A stretch of DNA of 64,000 nt from Maratus speciosus (Eukaryota > Arthropoda > Arachnida > Araneae > Salticidae): positions 12,273,284 through 12,337,283 of the forward strand of contig OZ010787.1 in NCBI GenBank assembly GCA_963932465.1, in the 5' to 3' direction. Of the stretch, positions 22,461-35,705 are shown piece by piece. The translations under genes and the position numbers were made by a program. The stretch's first letter is position 1, and the number at the start of each line of letters is the position of its first letter. The notes below the pieces were generated by a model that had not been told where the DNA came from, ran no database searches, and saw only the letters and a list, made by a program, of their open reading frames with translations.

Positions 22461-23768
22461 AACACTTTCCAACGAAGTTGAAAAGTGTTTATGATTTCGA
22501 TTTGTCTAGCCGTCTAGCAGCGCTCTAACTCTCGTAAATATACTCGGATTGGCCGGAAATTTTTGGATGTTATTTACGCTTACCCTAGCACAATCCCTAT
22601 TTCAAATGAAGTTTGCAGCATGTTTAGGTTATTTACAGGGACAGTCAAAAGTATTCCGTTACATTACGGCCAATGGGAAAAAATCGTTTCAAATGAATTA
22701 TAAAGATATTACACCCTTTCAGACATAATAAAATTGATATGCATTTATGAAGCGCACTAAAATATGCATTCTGTAGAAAATGCGGTGCAAATAATAGTTA
22801 GTATTCATCTACAGGGCCACACAAAATAATTCCGTTACATAATGATATAGGGGTGGAGGGAACTGTTTGCGGCGTATTTTAATTATGCTAATCTATTTCA
22901 TATATAATGAAACTGATATACGTCGCTGAGGTTTACATACTATAAATTATTTCATGTATAATACGAAGTGTATATAGCATTTACAGGGACACACAAAATA
23001 TTTCAGGTATATTCTATGCTAAGTACTGTATATTAGCGATGATGGCGGGAAATTCATTTTTAATTATGATACGTGCTTTTATTTATCCAAACTAAATGGT
23101 GTGTATAAATGCTATAGTTGATATACAGGACTACACAAAAGAATTCGTAAAGATTACGAGTATGAGAGTAAATTGCTTAAAAGTGGTTTTTAAATGAGTT
23201 ATGCCTTTTTACACTGAACTGCATTTAGTTTACTAAGAAATGTTTGTATAATATAGATAAAAGGATATACAGAGCCATGAAAAGAATGGGATACATGGCC
23301 GTTTATAAATGATAATTTCTGAAAATGGGATTTCAATAGTTTTAAGAGTGTTTTAGTTTTAATTAAATTTTAGCTAAATAGTAGCGTGTAATAAAGGTAC
23401 TAGGTAAATTACAGGGCTGAACAAAAGTATTCAAGTATGTTTCCATCTATTAGTATAAATTGCTGAAAGAGAAATTTCAACCTATTATGCCTTTTCTTGC
23501 TAAACTACATTTTCGCATTATATAGTATATATAACAACCTACAGATCAAATACAGGGCTGTTCAAAAGAATTAGAATACATATTTGTCTATGGACAGTAA
23601 CTGCTGAAATCAGCTTTTCAAATGTTTTATCTGTTTTCTAAAATTTTTACTTACTTATCTTATTTAACTTATTTCTCTAAATAACGAAGTTTTGTTAAAG
23701 ATTTCAGGAAGTGTTGGAAAGTGTTTCATGATCTACGCGTGACGCATGATTTTTCTTTCTTGTTTTAT
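22461..23768 (+). repeat. Long repeat family, copy 1 (complete)
   Basis: Opens with AACACTTTCCAACGAAGTTG. Near the end it has GTTGGAAAGTGTT, the inverse of the opening, followed by a shared tail (GCATGATTTTTCTTTCTTGT). After a ~180-bp head containing CTCTAACTCTCGTAAATATA, seven subunits follow. Each is introduced by TACAGGG-C-ACACAAAAGAATTC or a variant, at about 22636, 22811, 22982, 23122, 23268, 23411 and 23552, i.e. 140-175 bp apart. No coding frame is conserved between copies. The family is unassigned. Confidence 0.85.
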
Positions 23769-23948
23769 ATGAGGAAGGTTTCATTTTCAAAGTGGAAGCA
23801 TGTGTTCTTTGCGCCTGCTGAAGCGTCTGCTCTCGCGCATTTCTGTAATTTTATAGTGTTTTTAAAAGTTCTTTTTAATCTTATCACACCAGCTTATATC
23901 AACATTAAATGTGTGTTTGATGTGGGTTTATTTTCAACACGTCATTTT
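23769..23948. other. Spacer between two long-repeat copies
   Basis: About 180 bp of unique DNA. A short open frame crosses it from copy 1 but shows no similarity I recognise. Confidence 0.5.
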
Positions 23949-25120
23949 TAACACTTTCCAACACAGTTGAAATGTGCTTATGATTTTGATTTGTCTGGCC
24001 GTCTGTCCGTCCGTCCATGCTCTAACTCTCGTAAATGTACTCGGTTTGCTCTAAAATTTTAATATGTTATTGAGATTTACTATGGCATGATCCCTATTGA
24101 AAATGCAGACGTTAGCATTTATAGTTCATTTACAGGGACAGTCAAAAGTATTCCGGGTTACATAAGGAAATTGGGAGAAAATCGTTTCAAGTACATTTTG
24201 ATGATGTTGCACCATTTCAAACATAATGAAATTGATATGCATTTATGACGTGCGCTAAAGCATGCATTTAGTGGAATATGGGGTGCAAAGCATTTATTTA
24301 TAATTTGCAGGGCTACACAAATGAATTACATTACATAATGCTGTACGGAGTTTAAACTGTTTGCAGGGTATTTTAATTATCTTACAGTAGTTCAAATATA
24401 CTGAAGCTCATATACATTACTTAGGCTTACTACAGCAAGATATCTTCTGTCGAATATGATTTGCATGATATTTATCGTTCATTTACAGGGAAACACAAAA
24501 GATTTCGGATACAGTACTGTATCCGAAATACTGTGTATTAGCGATAATTGCTGGAAATCCGTTTTCAGTTATGATATGCGTTTTTAAGTTTAAATTTTGC
24601 ATATTACGAGGTATGCATAAATGGCATAGATCATATACAGGGCTACACAAACAATCGTAAGCATTACTGAATATGAGCATGAATAGCTTAAATGTGGTCT
24701 TTATTTGAGTTATGTATTTTCAAGATGAACTATATATTTAGATAAGTAGATATTTGTATAATATAAATAAAATCATATACAGGGCTACACAAAGAACTGG
24801 ATAAAAGTATGATTTAATTAGTTTTAAGCGTGTTTTCTGCCTGAATAAAATTTTAGCTTAATACGTGATCGCGTTTAAAAGTCTGTAGTTAATATACAGG
24901 GCTGTACAAAAGAATTTAAGTTTTTTCCATAAAAGAACTGAAATACTTTTCCAGCTATGGACGGTAATTGCTGAATCCTGTTTTTCAAATATGATATGCG
25001 TTTTCTAAAACGTTTACATAGGATGATTACTTTACCTTATTAAACAGAGAAGTATTGTTAAAATATGCTGGATGTGTGTTATAATCTATGCTTGACGTAT
25101 GAGTTATCTTTCTTGTTTTT
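23949..25120 (+). repeat. Long repeat family, copy 2
   Basis: Same opening (AACACTTTCCAACACAGTTG), same head and same subunit series (TACAGGG-type starts near 24131, 24306, 24484, 24636, 24778 and 24894). It ends with ATGAGTTATCTTTCTTG. It lies in direct orientation just downstream of copy 1. The GTTGGAAAGTGTT block near the end has decayed. Confidence 0.85.
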
Positions 25121-25240
25121 AACAGTACTAGATTATGAACCCAGCAGTTGTAATGGGGAATTTAATATTTTTTACAATTTTCTGGTTGGATTTTCATTTG
25201 TGGAACCCAGTAATATTTTTCCTGTCCAATGATACTTCAG

Positions 25241-25350
25241 GGGATGTGATACATAAATTAAGGAACCTGCCGCTTGGGCGTCACAGTCCTGTCGTTAAAT
25301 CATCAAAGTCGACGATCAACCACACGAACGAAATCCGCTTCGTCATATAA
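25241..25350 (+). CDS. Possible terminal exon of an unidentified gene
   Basis: A pyrimidine-containing tract ending TACTTCAG precedes an open stretch read as GDVIHKLRNLPLGRHSP, then VVKSSKSTINHTNEIRFVI and a TAA. Base composition is clearly richer in G+C than the neighbourhood (codons such as CTG, CCG, GTC, TCG, ACG, CGC). The open frame also runs upstream to 25135, but that part is hydrophobic, AT-rich and may be intron. I do not recognise the protein, and no partner exon was found within the window. This is weak evidence: it could be chance or part of an old repeat. Confidence 0.25.
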
Positions 25351-26356
25351 GTTGGTTTGTTTGCACTTTAAAAAGAATATTCTGTATGGAGAATTATCAT
25401 ACAAAATTTGCTTACAAAAGAAGTTTTCGATCATATAACCTAATTTGCAATATATATATATATACAAGGAAAAGTACACGCAACAATAAGGTGATAAAAT
25501 AAAGCTTGTGTTGCTCAGTTACAACAGGAATCTCGTAAAAATGTATTTAAAATTTGAAAGAGGTTACCAAAAAGAAATCTGTGTTGTGAATGGCATTGAT
25601 CAATTATATTTCAAAACTATCAAAAATTATAATATTTCTTACTCTAATCTCGCTTAGGTTTACTCTGATGATAAAGTATCTAAATTGTTGCCAAATTATT
25701 GTGCTTTAAAGTACTTTTCTTATTGTGATTGGACAACTAATTTTTCTCTTACCTGCTTATTCTAGCATATACTATTGTCTTTAATTTTTTCCGAATAAAA
25801 TAAAGTTTATACGCCCAAAACTTCTTTTGCCAGCAGTTAGATTATTTTTTAAACCAATAGTTTCCTTTACTAGTTTCATTGATCAAACGAAAACCTAATG
25901 ATAAATGTGTTTAATAAACAATGTTATTGAACAATTGATTTTTTTAATGTAACAGAAACAGTAAAGAAATTATGAATCAGAACATGGCCCCCCAACAATA
26001 GACTGTTGACATGGCTTACGTTATATATACTTAAGCCAAGTAAATAATGCAATTTTGTCAAACGTTATGCATAACTTAGATTTAAGCACTACTGTTTTTG
26101 ACTGTATACTCATTATATAGCTCTAATCAGTGCAATCATAATAAAAACCCCGTTAAAAGATAAAAGGCATTACTAATATGTCTGTCTGAGGATACAAAAC
26201 AAACAACCTCAATGACATTAAACTTACTGATATGACCATAACGTGTACTGATAAAGTTTATATTACTGTTGTCAGTAATGATGTGAATACACAAACGGAA
26301 AGAAAGATAATACGGCTTTGTTATTCAAAAGCTACTTGCCAAGAGGAAATTCAAAG
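25351..26356. other. No gene seen
   Basis: AT-rich with a short (AT)n run near 25452. No supported feature. Confidence 0.4.
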
Positions 26357-28137
26357 ATAGGGAAGACCGGGGGAATGGCGACACCTTAAGGGAATTTCAT
26401 TTTTTTCACCTCAAAAAAATGTTTATTTTTTAATAGTAAAAATTATAAAGCTGAATCGTTATCTTTAGTATCTGTATAAATTTAGCCGTAATCATAACTG
26501 TAAAGTAAGCACGCATAAAAAAAATTTCTTTCAACCTCTGTACAGTGGCGGGATTACCCAGGATACTGGGGTAATTCTGCCACTGTATAGTAATGGGTCA
26601 TTTTCAAAATATGCATACATATGCTGTCCCACAGTAAAAAAAAAAAAAATTGTACTCATAATATATTATTTAAAACTGACTATAAATATTATATTTATTT
26701 AATTACACTACACAACATATTTCTAAAACATAAAAATAATCACTTTCATATTTTTTTCGTAAAGATGCAGATTTTTGCATCTAGTAGAAGAAAAAAATAG
26801 CTGTCCCTCTTCTGTATTTTATAATTCTGTAATATTTTTTCACTTCATTTTTCACTTTAAAAGGAAAGTAATTGGGACATTTAATGAGATAAATCATCAT
26901 TATTTTAAATTTCTGACATTATTCCAGCAATTTTTTTTTTTTTTAAGAAAATCTACAAAACATTTTGTCGCTCATATTTTGTCAAGTCTGTTACCAAGCT
27001 ACAATTTCATGAAATAAAGGTTGACAATTTCACCAAGAGACGGCAGCACATTTGCAATAAAAACACTTATACTAGTTAAATATTTACTTGTAGCCATTTT
27101 CTTTTGCAGTTGAAAAACAACAGTGTAATGGAGTAAAGAATTTTTTATAAAGGTGAGTATTTTTTTTCAATGTCAAGTCTGTTACCTAATTTTTTATGTT
27201 AAAAATATAAGTTTAGTACTTTTTTTTGCTTGAATATTATTATCTAGTTAATATATTAAAGATTTTGTTTTGTTTCTTAGTGTTAATAATTAGCATGTAG
27301 GTTTTGGAAGATATTTTGCTGTTAATGTCAAGTCTGTTACCAGTCAAGTCTGTTACCATGTTACTGGTAAATAGTGTATAAAATATAGTAAAATAGTGTA
27401 TAAAAATTATACCAAAAGCTAAAGTGCTTAATTAATTATATTTACAGACACATCTAACTTATACATTATCACTTATTTCATTTTTAATGTGAAATTTAAA
27501 AGTAATTTTTTTTAAATTTTTTTCTGAATTGTATGCATTTATTGAAAATGACCCTAATAACGCCACCCTTTAATGACCTAGTAAATACGACATAGAATGG
27601 ATAGTACGAAACACATAACCTACTGAAAATATTTAGAAAGCAATAATTTAGCAAAATAATGAATAATTACAATGTTCCTTAAGCTAGATTTATTAATGTG
27701 CTAAGCTTACAATTTAATTCAAATTGGAAAACGTCACACTTTGCCATGGTGGCGCCATTACCCTGAGAGGGCTATATAGCGGAAATCCCCCAGCAAAGCC
27801 GAAAGAAGAACCGAACTTGTTCAACAAATTGCATCAAAATATCGACAAATGCATGTACATTACGGGTAATATTATCTTAAGTACCTAATGTTACAATAAA
27901 AGGTGCTTATCTCTACTCATTTGTAGTTCCAAAAAAAAGAAGCAACGAGATGAAAACTAAATTTTTCACTAGAACAAACGAACGACGTACAACAATATCA
28001 CTCTCACTCTAGGCACTGTTTCTATTGTTGGCCGCTATAGTGCAGACGCATTCACTTTCTCAAACTACTGTTAGTTTTTAAAATAGGCGGGGTGGCGGCA
28101 TAACCCCAAGTGGCGCCATTCCCCCGGTCTCCCCTAC
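26357..28137. mobile_element. Inverted-repeat element with GACCGGGGGAATGGCG ends
   Basis: AGGGAAGACCGGGGGAATGG at the left end matches AGGGGAGACCGGGGGAATGG read inward from the right end, and the match continues GCG-CAC. The interior has four copies of CAAGTCTGTTACC (about 26982, 27174, 27328 and 27343) and a short palindromic pair CAGTGGCGGGATTACCC / GGGGTAATTCTGCCACTG near 26545-26595. The C-rich right end also contains several GGCGCCATT-type motifs. No coding region is visible, and no target duplication is certain. Confidence 0.7.
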
Positions 28138-28394
28138 TCTTCGTTTTAGAACATTTTCTTCTATGAACTGGTTTGAATGAAATTTGCTTAAATCTTATCT
28201 GCATGTTAAAGTTCACCCGAGCACCCCAAAACATTACATAAATAGGACAGTACAATTTTGCAGGAAAACATTTTCCCACTTTTAACTAATCTGAGAATTT
28301 TCAAAGATTTTGTTCTATTTGATTCAACTACATTAAATAGTGATTGTCTGTACTTTGAAGACTAGTTACTTTGATTATCATAACTGCCAATACA

Positions 28395-28830
28395 AATAGA
28401 ACATGTCGGAAATTGTACGCCATTCATAGTCTAACTAGTTTTGTAAGCTCTTGCACTCTTGTGCAAAAAGGCATGCAAAATTTATTACGATTCTATATAT
28501 TACGATAATAATAGGACTCCATCTTAAATAGGGTGTCATCACCATGGCAACCTAGAATCATGACCCATCATGGGATATCACTGAATTAATTACGTATGAT
28601 AGAATTTAATAGAATAAAGAAAACTTTTATTAATATCTTTTTACGTTTTGATTCGATTTTCATGAAATTTGAAATGGCTCGACAAAATTCTGTAAGGTTT
28701 ATATACATTGAATTTCAAATCATGCAGTTGGATAGTTTTTGTGATGTTATATGCTGACAGAAGGACGAACCGGACGACGACTGTAGGTGCTACGTATATA
28801 TATAATTACGAACGCACCTAAAAACAGCTT
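28395..28830 (+). repeat. Dispersed repeat (copy 1 of 2)
   Basis: Shares long blocks with 47752-48225: GTCATCACCATGGCAACCTA, AATTAATTACGTATGATAG, TTTTGATTCGATTTT and a CGCACCTAAAA end. The last part has GACAGAAGGACGAACC-type composition, as in many arthropod repeats with a CCGTCTGTC stretch. Same orientation, about 19.4 kb apart. Confidence 0.8.
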
Positions 28831-28859
28831 TTAAATTAAAAGTGTTAAAGCTTTAACCT

Positions 28860-29625
28860 CTTCTAAACGAGTTTCCCGTATACGCAAGAGCTTCGTTTAG
28901 GGAGGACAGGTTAGGGCAATTGCCCTCTCTGAATTTTAGATTTTCTTTTATCATTATCCGTTTCTTTAATTTCTTATTATTATTTTAACTTCGGGATCCA
29001 AGTTGGTCTTTCCGGCTTAGAACGTAGGTGAAAACCATTTTTTTTTAAATTGAAAACTCTAATAGTTTTTTTTTTCTATTTAATATATTCTTTTATATTG
29101 CATAAGACATTTGTATATAAAAAATATCAATTATGTATTCAAATAAAGTTTTGACATTTATTAAAAGCGATACTTTCGCATTAGCCGCATGCCAGGAGTT
29201 AATTGCTGAAGAAATCACTAAAGAATTCTCTACTTGCAGCAGCATTTCGATTCTGATAGTTTTTGTGTTTTAAGCGAGTAGTTCGATTACACGTCGCTTA
29301 AATTTGTGTTTTATTTATATTATTTTATTTATTTATTGATGAAGTTTTAATTTCGCTATGGAATAGCATCGGGAAACAAATGCTGAAATATTTATACAGT
29401 TTTAATCGCAAAGGGGTAATCTTTCGTAATCGGGCTACACGCTATAGATATAGATAAAAAACTCATATTGAAAAATTATTTTTAAAATCATAAAAATTAG
29501 TAACTACAGATACAGTTTTCAAACTAATTGCATTTGAAAAAACTGTTTTTTTCTGTCTGACGGTGTAAAATTTATTGATCAGGTGTTTCCACCGCTAATA
29601 TGACGTCAGTGTTACTCACGGACAT

Positions 29626-29664
<39 letters not shown>

Positions 29665-29839
29665 ATAGATTTTTTCATTTGTTTTCACCATTGAATTAAA
29701 AATTGCATGTAAGAAAATTATAGCAGTAAAACTATTCCTTTGAAAATATATAATGAACTAGTTGGATGTGCCAATCCCAAAACTTTCTTCTATCTAATGT
29801 CAATATTTCATTTTAATTACATTTATTAGAATTTTTATT
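28860..29839. other. No gene seen; poly-T tract
   Basis: AT-rich interval with a T-run of about 35 near 29625-29659, preceded by one TGACGTCA motif at about 29602. No coding potential recognised. Confidence 0.4.
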
Positions 29840-29845
29840 AGAATT

Positions 29846-30478
29846 ATGCATAACTTCATACACTTTTCGATGGTACAATATTGAAAATTGCTCAAAAGTC
29901 GCTATTACAGCGCCCCCTTCCGGCGGAATTTTTACAAATTCAGGGAGGACCTTCTTGCCATGGCCAAAAACATACACAAAAAATTTGGTTCAATTCTATG
30001 CATAACTTCATACACTTTTCTATGGTACAATATTCAAAATGCACAAAAATCGTTATTATAGCGCCCCATACCGGCGGATTCATTCCAAATTCAGGGAGGA
30101 CCTTCTAGCCATGTCCAAAAACATACACAAAAAATTTGGTTCAATTCTATGCATAAATTCATACACTTTTTGATGGTACAATATTCAAAATGCACAAAAA
30201 TCGCTATTACAGCGCCCACTAACGGCGGAATTTTTCAAAATTCAGGGAGGACCTTCTTGCCATGGCCACAGACATACACAAAAAATTTGGTTCAATTCTA
30301 CGCATAACTTCATACAATTTTTTGATGGTACAATATTCAAAATGTACAAAAATCGCTATTACAGCGCCCCCTACCGGCGTATTTTTTTCCAAATTAATGG
30401 AGGACCTGCTTGCCATAGCCAAAAATTAAAAAAAAAAATTGGTTCAATTCTATGCATAACTTCATACAATTTTTGATG
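29846..30478 (+). repeat. Minisatellite, five units of ~151 bp
   Basis: ATGCATAACTTCATACA recurs at about 29846, 29998, 30149, 30300 and 30453. Each unit has TACAATATTCAAAATGCAC, a CTATTACAGCGCCCCCTACC block and AGGGAGGACCTTCTTGCCAT. Open frames on both strands here are translations of this unit. Confidence 0.93.
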
Positions 30479-30479
30479 G

Positions 30480-30645
30480 TACAATGGCGACATACAGACA
30501 TACGGACAGACAGACATTTTGTATAAACATGTTTTTTGTGATCTCTGACCCCTAAAGCGTGTAAATCCGTCGAAAACCGGAAGTCGAAAAAAATTTCGAT
30601 CACAATACTTTCTTCTATTGAAGGTAGAAGAAAGTAAAAATAAAT
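30480..30645. repeat. Arthropod-type repeat tail after the minisatellite
   Basis: Contains ACATACGGACAGACAGACAT, CCTAAAGCGTGTAAATCC and an ACTTTCTTCTATTGAAGGTA/GAAGAAAGT hairpin. It abuts the last minisatellite unit and probably belongs to the same mobile unit. Function unknown. Confidence 0.5.
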
Positions 30646-31429
30646 ACGAAAAAATAGTTGATTTCATTGTGGCCAGAAAATCTGGATTTACCATATCGAT
30701 TTGTACTCCCTATGAGCAAAATTTAAAAGGACGCTCCTGCGTATACGACTTTTCATAAAGTGCGTATGGCCCTTCTTTTCGAGTAAATCTATTTCCGAAT
30801 ATCCGAATGTACACGCAATCTTTGCCAATCTATAATGTTATAATTTGTTAGTGTGTTTTTAGCGTATGCCCTGTCGATGTATTTGCATTGCATGTAACAA
30901 TTTGAGTGCCGCGTTCCCCTGTAAATATTTTGAATATGCAGACTGAAACAGGCCCTGATTATCGCAGGGGCACCCGGTGCCTGTGCCCTGGGAACAAAAT
31001 TTCTGAGGGGCACGAAAAGTTTCGTAATTTTATCTAACTTTTCCATGAAAAGGAATCATAGTAGTACATAAAGGAGAGTTCTACGGCCACAGGATCGATC
31101 GATGCGCAATCAGTGCGCAATCAGTGGGAAATCGATGATCAGACTCATCCTTTCTCAAAATCATAACAGTTAAAAATAGCATGTTGTTGTTCAGTTTAAC
31201 ACTTTGCTAGAAAGATGTACGCATATATCAAGAATTAAGGTGACAAAGCGGTTTCGTTTAGAAACACTTGATTATTTTTATCTCATTTTGTCGTTTTCTT
31301 TGAAATTTTCTTGAAAAGATGTGTGCACATGAATTTGTTTTTATTAAATATACATGTTTTCCACTTCATTGAAAATGATTGTTAACATATATGCGTGTGT
31401 TAGTAAGTATATTTGTCAGTAAGCTATGT

Positions 31430-31467
<38 letters not shown>

Positions 31468-31838
31468 GTGTATCTCTATGTACATAACCATCTGTAAAAA
31501 AAAAAAAAAAATGTATATATGTGTTTATAAATTACTAGATATAAATGTTTAAGTGTCGCTAAACATGCATGTCTAAATCTATCGAAAAGAATATATATAT
31601 ATAGTATATAAGTATATGTTTTTATATATAAATGTCTAAAAGTTAATATGTTTATATGCATGTATAAGTTTATATATGCGTGTTTATATTTTTAAAAAAA
31701 TTATTAGTCTGAAAAATTACAAAATGTAATAAAAAAAAATTAAAAATTTAAAAAAGTTTTAACAAAATTTTAAAAGTTTAAAAATACATATAAATTTTAA
31801 AAAAGTAAAAAAATGTTTTACCTAAAAAAAAAATAGTT

Positions 31839-32155
31839 TTCACTTGTTGTAGACATTCTAAATAATCTTGATGCTTGATTTTCAGTCGAACAACATGTGT
31901 AGACACACCCTTCGCCCGCTTCTTTTCTTCACTCGAAGATTTCAGGGAGTACATTTTGGATTTTAGACCGACGAACTCAAGGGCTAAATCTCCATTGAGC
32001 TCATCCTTGAACTTGCCAATCACCTTCTTATTGATATCTGAGTATAGCGAATGATGCTTTGGATAGTCTGAGTAATCGAATAAGCTTGCATGATGTTCCA
32101 TATCATCAAGAATATTTTTTGTTTTAATATGATAGCACAGTGAGTCTGGTTGGTG
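31839..32155 (-). pseudogene. pPolB fragment: Polinton family-B DNA polymerase, C-terminal fragment (left arm)
   Basis: The frame reads DSLCYHIKTKNILDDMEHH, DYSDYPKHHSLYSD, NKKVIGKFKDELNGDLALEF, VGLKSKMYSLK and AKGVSTHVVRLKIKHQDYL. These are in the order found in the C-terminal part of protein-primed family-B polymerases of Polintons: the tail of motif C (DS), then the KFKDE and EFVGLRSKMY-type blocks. About 105 codons remain of a polymerase normally near 1,000 or more. The upstream half of motif C is missing (Gln-Pro where Asp-Thr is expected), because the AT-rich array begins exactly there. Downstream it fades into A/T runs. Transcription would point toward the nearer terminus. Non-functional. 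An ATG at 32101 is internal and not a true start. Confidence 0.9.
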
Positions 32156-32159
32156 AAAA

Positions 32160-34085
32160 GTAATTTTGTCTAAGTAATTGTATTCAATTGAGTAAATATT
32201 TCAAATTATGTTTCAGTAATTGCAAAACATTTTGAAACATTTAATACTAATTACTGTATAATATCTACTAAGTATTCATATAATATCTTACTAAAAAGCA
32301 AAATACATACCATATTTCAAATTTTGTATAAATAATTATAAGCAATTAAATAATAGTTACTAAGTATTCATATAATATTGTACTAAAAAGAAAAAAAAAT
32401 GTATAATATTTCAAATTTTCTCTAAGAAATTGTATTTAACTAAGTAAATATTTACTAAGTATTCATATAATATTGTATTAAAAAGAAAAAATAAATATCA
32501 TATTTCAAATTTTGTCTAAGTTATTGTGTTTAATTAAGCAAATAGTTACTAAGTATTAGACTAATATTATACTAAAAAGAAAAATAAATTTAATATTTCA
32601 AATTTTGTCTAAGAAATTGTATTCAATTAAGTAAATATTTACTAAGTATTCATATAATATTTTACTAAAAAGAAAAAATATATAATATTTCAAATTTTGT
32701 TTATGTAATGGTGTTCAATTAAATAATATTAAGTATTCATATAGCATTTTACTAAAAATTGTATTCAATTAAATAAATAGTTACTAAGTATTCATATAAT
32801 ATTATACTAAAAAGAAAAAAATATATAATATTTCAAATTTTATCTAAGTAATTGTGTTCAATTAAATAATATTTTCATATTTCAAATTTTGTTTAAGAAA
32901 TTGTATTCAATTAAAAAATTAGTTACTATGTATTCATATAATATTTTACTAAAAAGAAAAAATAAATATCGTATTTCAAATTTTGTGTAAGTAATTATGT
33001 TCAATTAAATAATATTTACTAAATATTCAACTAATATTACACTAAAAAGAAAAAATAAATATAATATTTCAAAATTTTGTTTAAGTAATTGTATTCAATT
33101 AAGTAAATAATTACTAAGTATTCAGCTAATATTATACTAAAAAGAAAAAAAAATATATATAATATTTCAAATTTTGTTTAAGTAATTATATTCAATTAAA
33201 TAATATTTACTAAGTATTCATATAACATTTTACTAAAAATTATATTCAATTAAGTAAATAATTACTAAGTATTTAACTAATATTTTTAAATTATACTAAA
33301 ACGAAAAAATAAATACAATATTTAAAATTTTATCTAAGAAATTGCATTCAATTATAAATATTCATTAAGTATTCATATAATATTATACTAAAAAGCAAAA
33401 ATAAATATCATATTTCAAATTTTGTCTGAGTAATTGTTTTCAATTAAATAATATTTACTAAGTATTCATATAACATTTTACTAAAAATTGTATTCAATTA
33501 AGTAAACATTTACTAAGTATTCATATAATACTATACTAAAAAGAAAAAAATATAACATATTTCAAACTTTGTTTAAGTAATTGTATTCAATTAAGTAGAC
33601 AATTACTAAGTATTCATACAATACTATACTGAAAAGAAAAATACATAATATTTCAAATTTCCTATAAGTAATGGTGCACATTTAAATAATATTTACTGAG
33701 TATTCACATATTATTATACTAAAAGAAAAAACATATATAATATTTCAAATTTTGTCTAAGTAATAGTGTTCAATTAGATAATATTTACTAAGTATTCATA
33801 TAACATTTTACTAAAAATTGTATTCAATTAAGTAAACAATTACTAAGTATCCATATAATATTATACTAAAAAGAAAAAAATATAACATATGTCAAACTTT
33901 GTTTAAGTAATTGTATCCAATTAAATAATATTTACTAAGTATTCATATAACATTCTACTAAAAATTGTATTCAATTAAGTAGACAATTACTAAGTATTCA
34001 TATAATACTATACTGAAAAGAAAAATACACAATATTTCAAATTTTGTCTAATTAATGCTATTCAATTAAATAATATTTACTTATC
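32160..34085. repeat. ~90-100-bp AT-rich tandem array (left arm)
   Basis: About 20 irregular units with ACTAAGTATTCATATAATAT, TACTAAAAAGAAAAAA, TTTCAAATTTTGTCTAAG and TTGTATTCAATTAAGTAAAT. The unit edge coincides with the break in the polymerase fragment. The counterpart in the right arm is about 42370-44040. Confidence 0.9.
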
Positions 34086-34649
34086 ATTCACCCTGTATAT
34101 AAAAACTGTTACCATACAATTCTTCAAAAAGGATAAAACCACCATTCAAAATGAATTGTTTAAAACAAAATGCATTCCTATCCTCTTTACCCTGTGTGTT
34201 TATTTTTCAAAGTGTTCGAGTATGGTACCCCTATTGCAACTTTTAATGGAATGTTATAATTTGTACATGTATAACTAAAGAAATAAACAATCCTATAATA
34301 ATTAAAAATATCCCACTAAAAATCTTAATACTATGATTCACACTTTTCAAAAATTAAAAGTTAATACTATTCTTCGAAAAAGTTAATACTGTTCTTCGAA
34401 AAAGAATAAAACCATTAACATAATATATATCATATCAATCAATTAATCAATCAGTCATATCAATCAATCAATCATTACTAATATGTATGCTTATTTTGCT
34501 ATACCTTTTAGAACTTTTAATAGAGTGTTAGAGTATAATTTGCATATGTATAACTTAAGAAAACAACAATTCTTTAATAAATAAAAAATATAACATAAGT
34601 TTAAAACATTAAACTAATAATCTTAATATTATAATTTATACTTTTTAAA

Positions 34650-35205
34650 ATTAAAAAGTTTAAAAAAACTTTATAAAATTTAAAAATTAAAACTTTGAAA
34701 GAAAAAAAAAACTTTTATAAAATTTAAAAATTAAAAGTTTGAAAAAAAAAACTTGTAAAATTTAAGAATTAAAACTTTGAAAGAAAAAAAAAACTTTTAT
34801 AAAAATTAAAACTTTGAAAGAAAAAAGAACTTTTATAAAATTTAAAAAATTAAAACTTTGAAAAAAAAAACTTTATAAAATTTAAAATTAAAACTTTATA
34901 AAATTTAAAAAATTAAAAATTTGAAAAAAAAAACTTTATAAAATTTAAAAATTAAAACTTTGAAAGAAAAAAACTTTTATAAAATTTAAAAGTTAAAACT
35001 TTGAAAAAAAAAACTTTATAAAATTTAAAAAATTAAAACTTTGATAAAACAACTTTATAAAATTTAAAAAATTAAAACTTTGTAAAAAAAATTTATAAAA
35101 TTTAAAATTAAAACTTTGAAAAAATTATAGAGTTTACAAAATTAAAAAAATTAAAACTTTGAAAAAGTTTAAAAAATTAAGTTATCAAAATTAAAATAAT
35201 ATTTA
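34650..35205. repeat. ~45-50-bp A-rich tandem array (left arm)
   Basis: Repeats of AATTAAAACTTTGAAAGAAA followed by AAACTTTATAAAATTT with variable A-runs, about 11 units. The counterpart in the right arm is about 41225-41790. Confidence 0.88.
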
Positions 35206-35282
35206 AAAACTTCATAAATTAAGTTTGCAAAAGGGAGTTTACCTGCCTGTACATGTACATGACTTTCAACATGCTATAGTTT

Positions 35283-35705
35283 AATATATATCTTCTTTTT
35301 TATCGTATAGAAGCAATAGATTAATATATATATATATGTATATATATGTATATACTCACACGCATACATATATATACTTAATAAAATATTTTTAAGTAAA
35401 AAGAAAAAAAAGTTATAATAATTAAAATTAAAAAAGTAAATAAAGAAGTTTTCTAAAATTTAAAAAATAAAAATCTAGTTAAAGAAAAAAAAAATATATC
35501 TTCTTTTTTATCGTATAGAAGCAATAGATTAATATATATATATATATGTATATATATGTATATACTCACACGCATACATATATATACTTAATAAAATATT
35601 TTTAAGTAAAAAGAAAAAAAAGTTATAATAATTAAAATTAAAAAAGTAAATAAAGAAGTTTTCCAAAATTTAAAAAATAAAAATCTAGTTAAAGAAAAAA
35701 AAAAT
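35283..35705. repeat. Two ~207-bp direct repeats (left arm)
   Basis: TATCTTCTTTTTTATCGTAT to TAAAAATCTAGTTAAAG occurs twice in a row, with (AT)n(GTAT)n inside and ACTCACACGCATACAT conserved. The mirror copy lies at about 40730-41160. Confidence 0.88.

Noticed and set aside
31432..31690. Tyr/Ile-rich open frames in the Polinton arms (also 44551-44778)
   Set aside because: Translation of AT/AC microsatellites; not supported by any motif.
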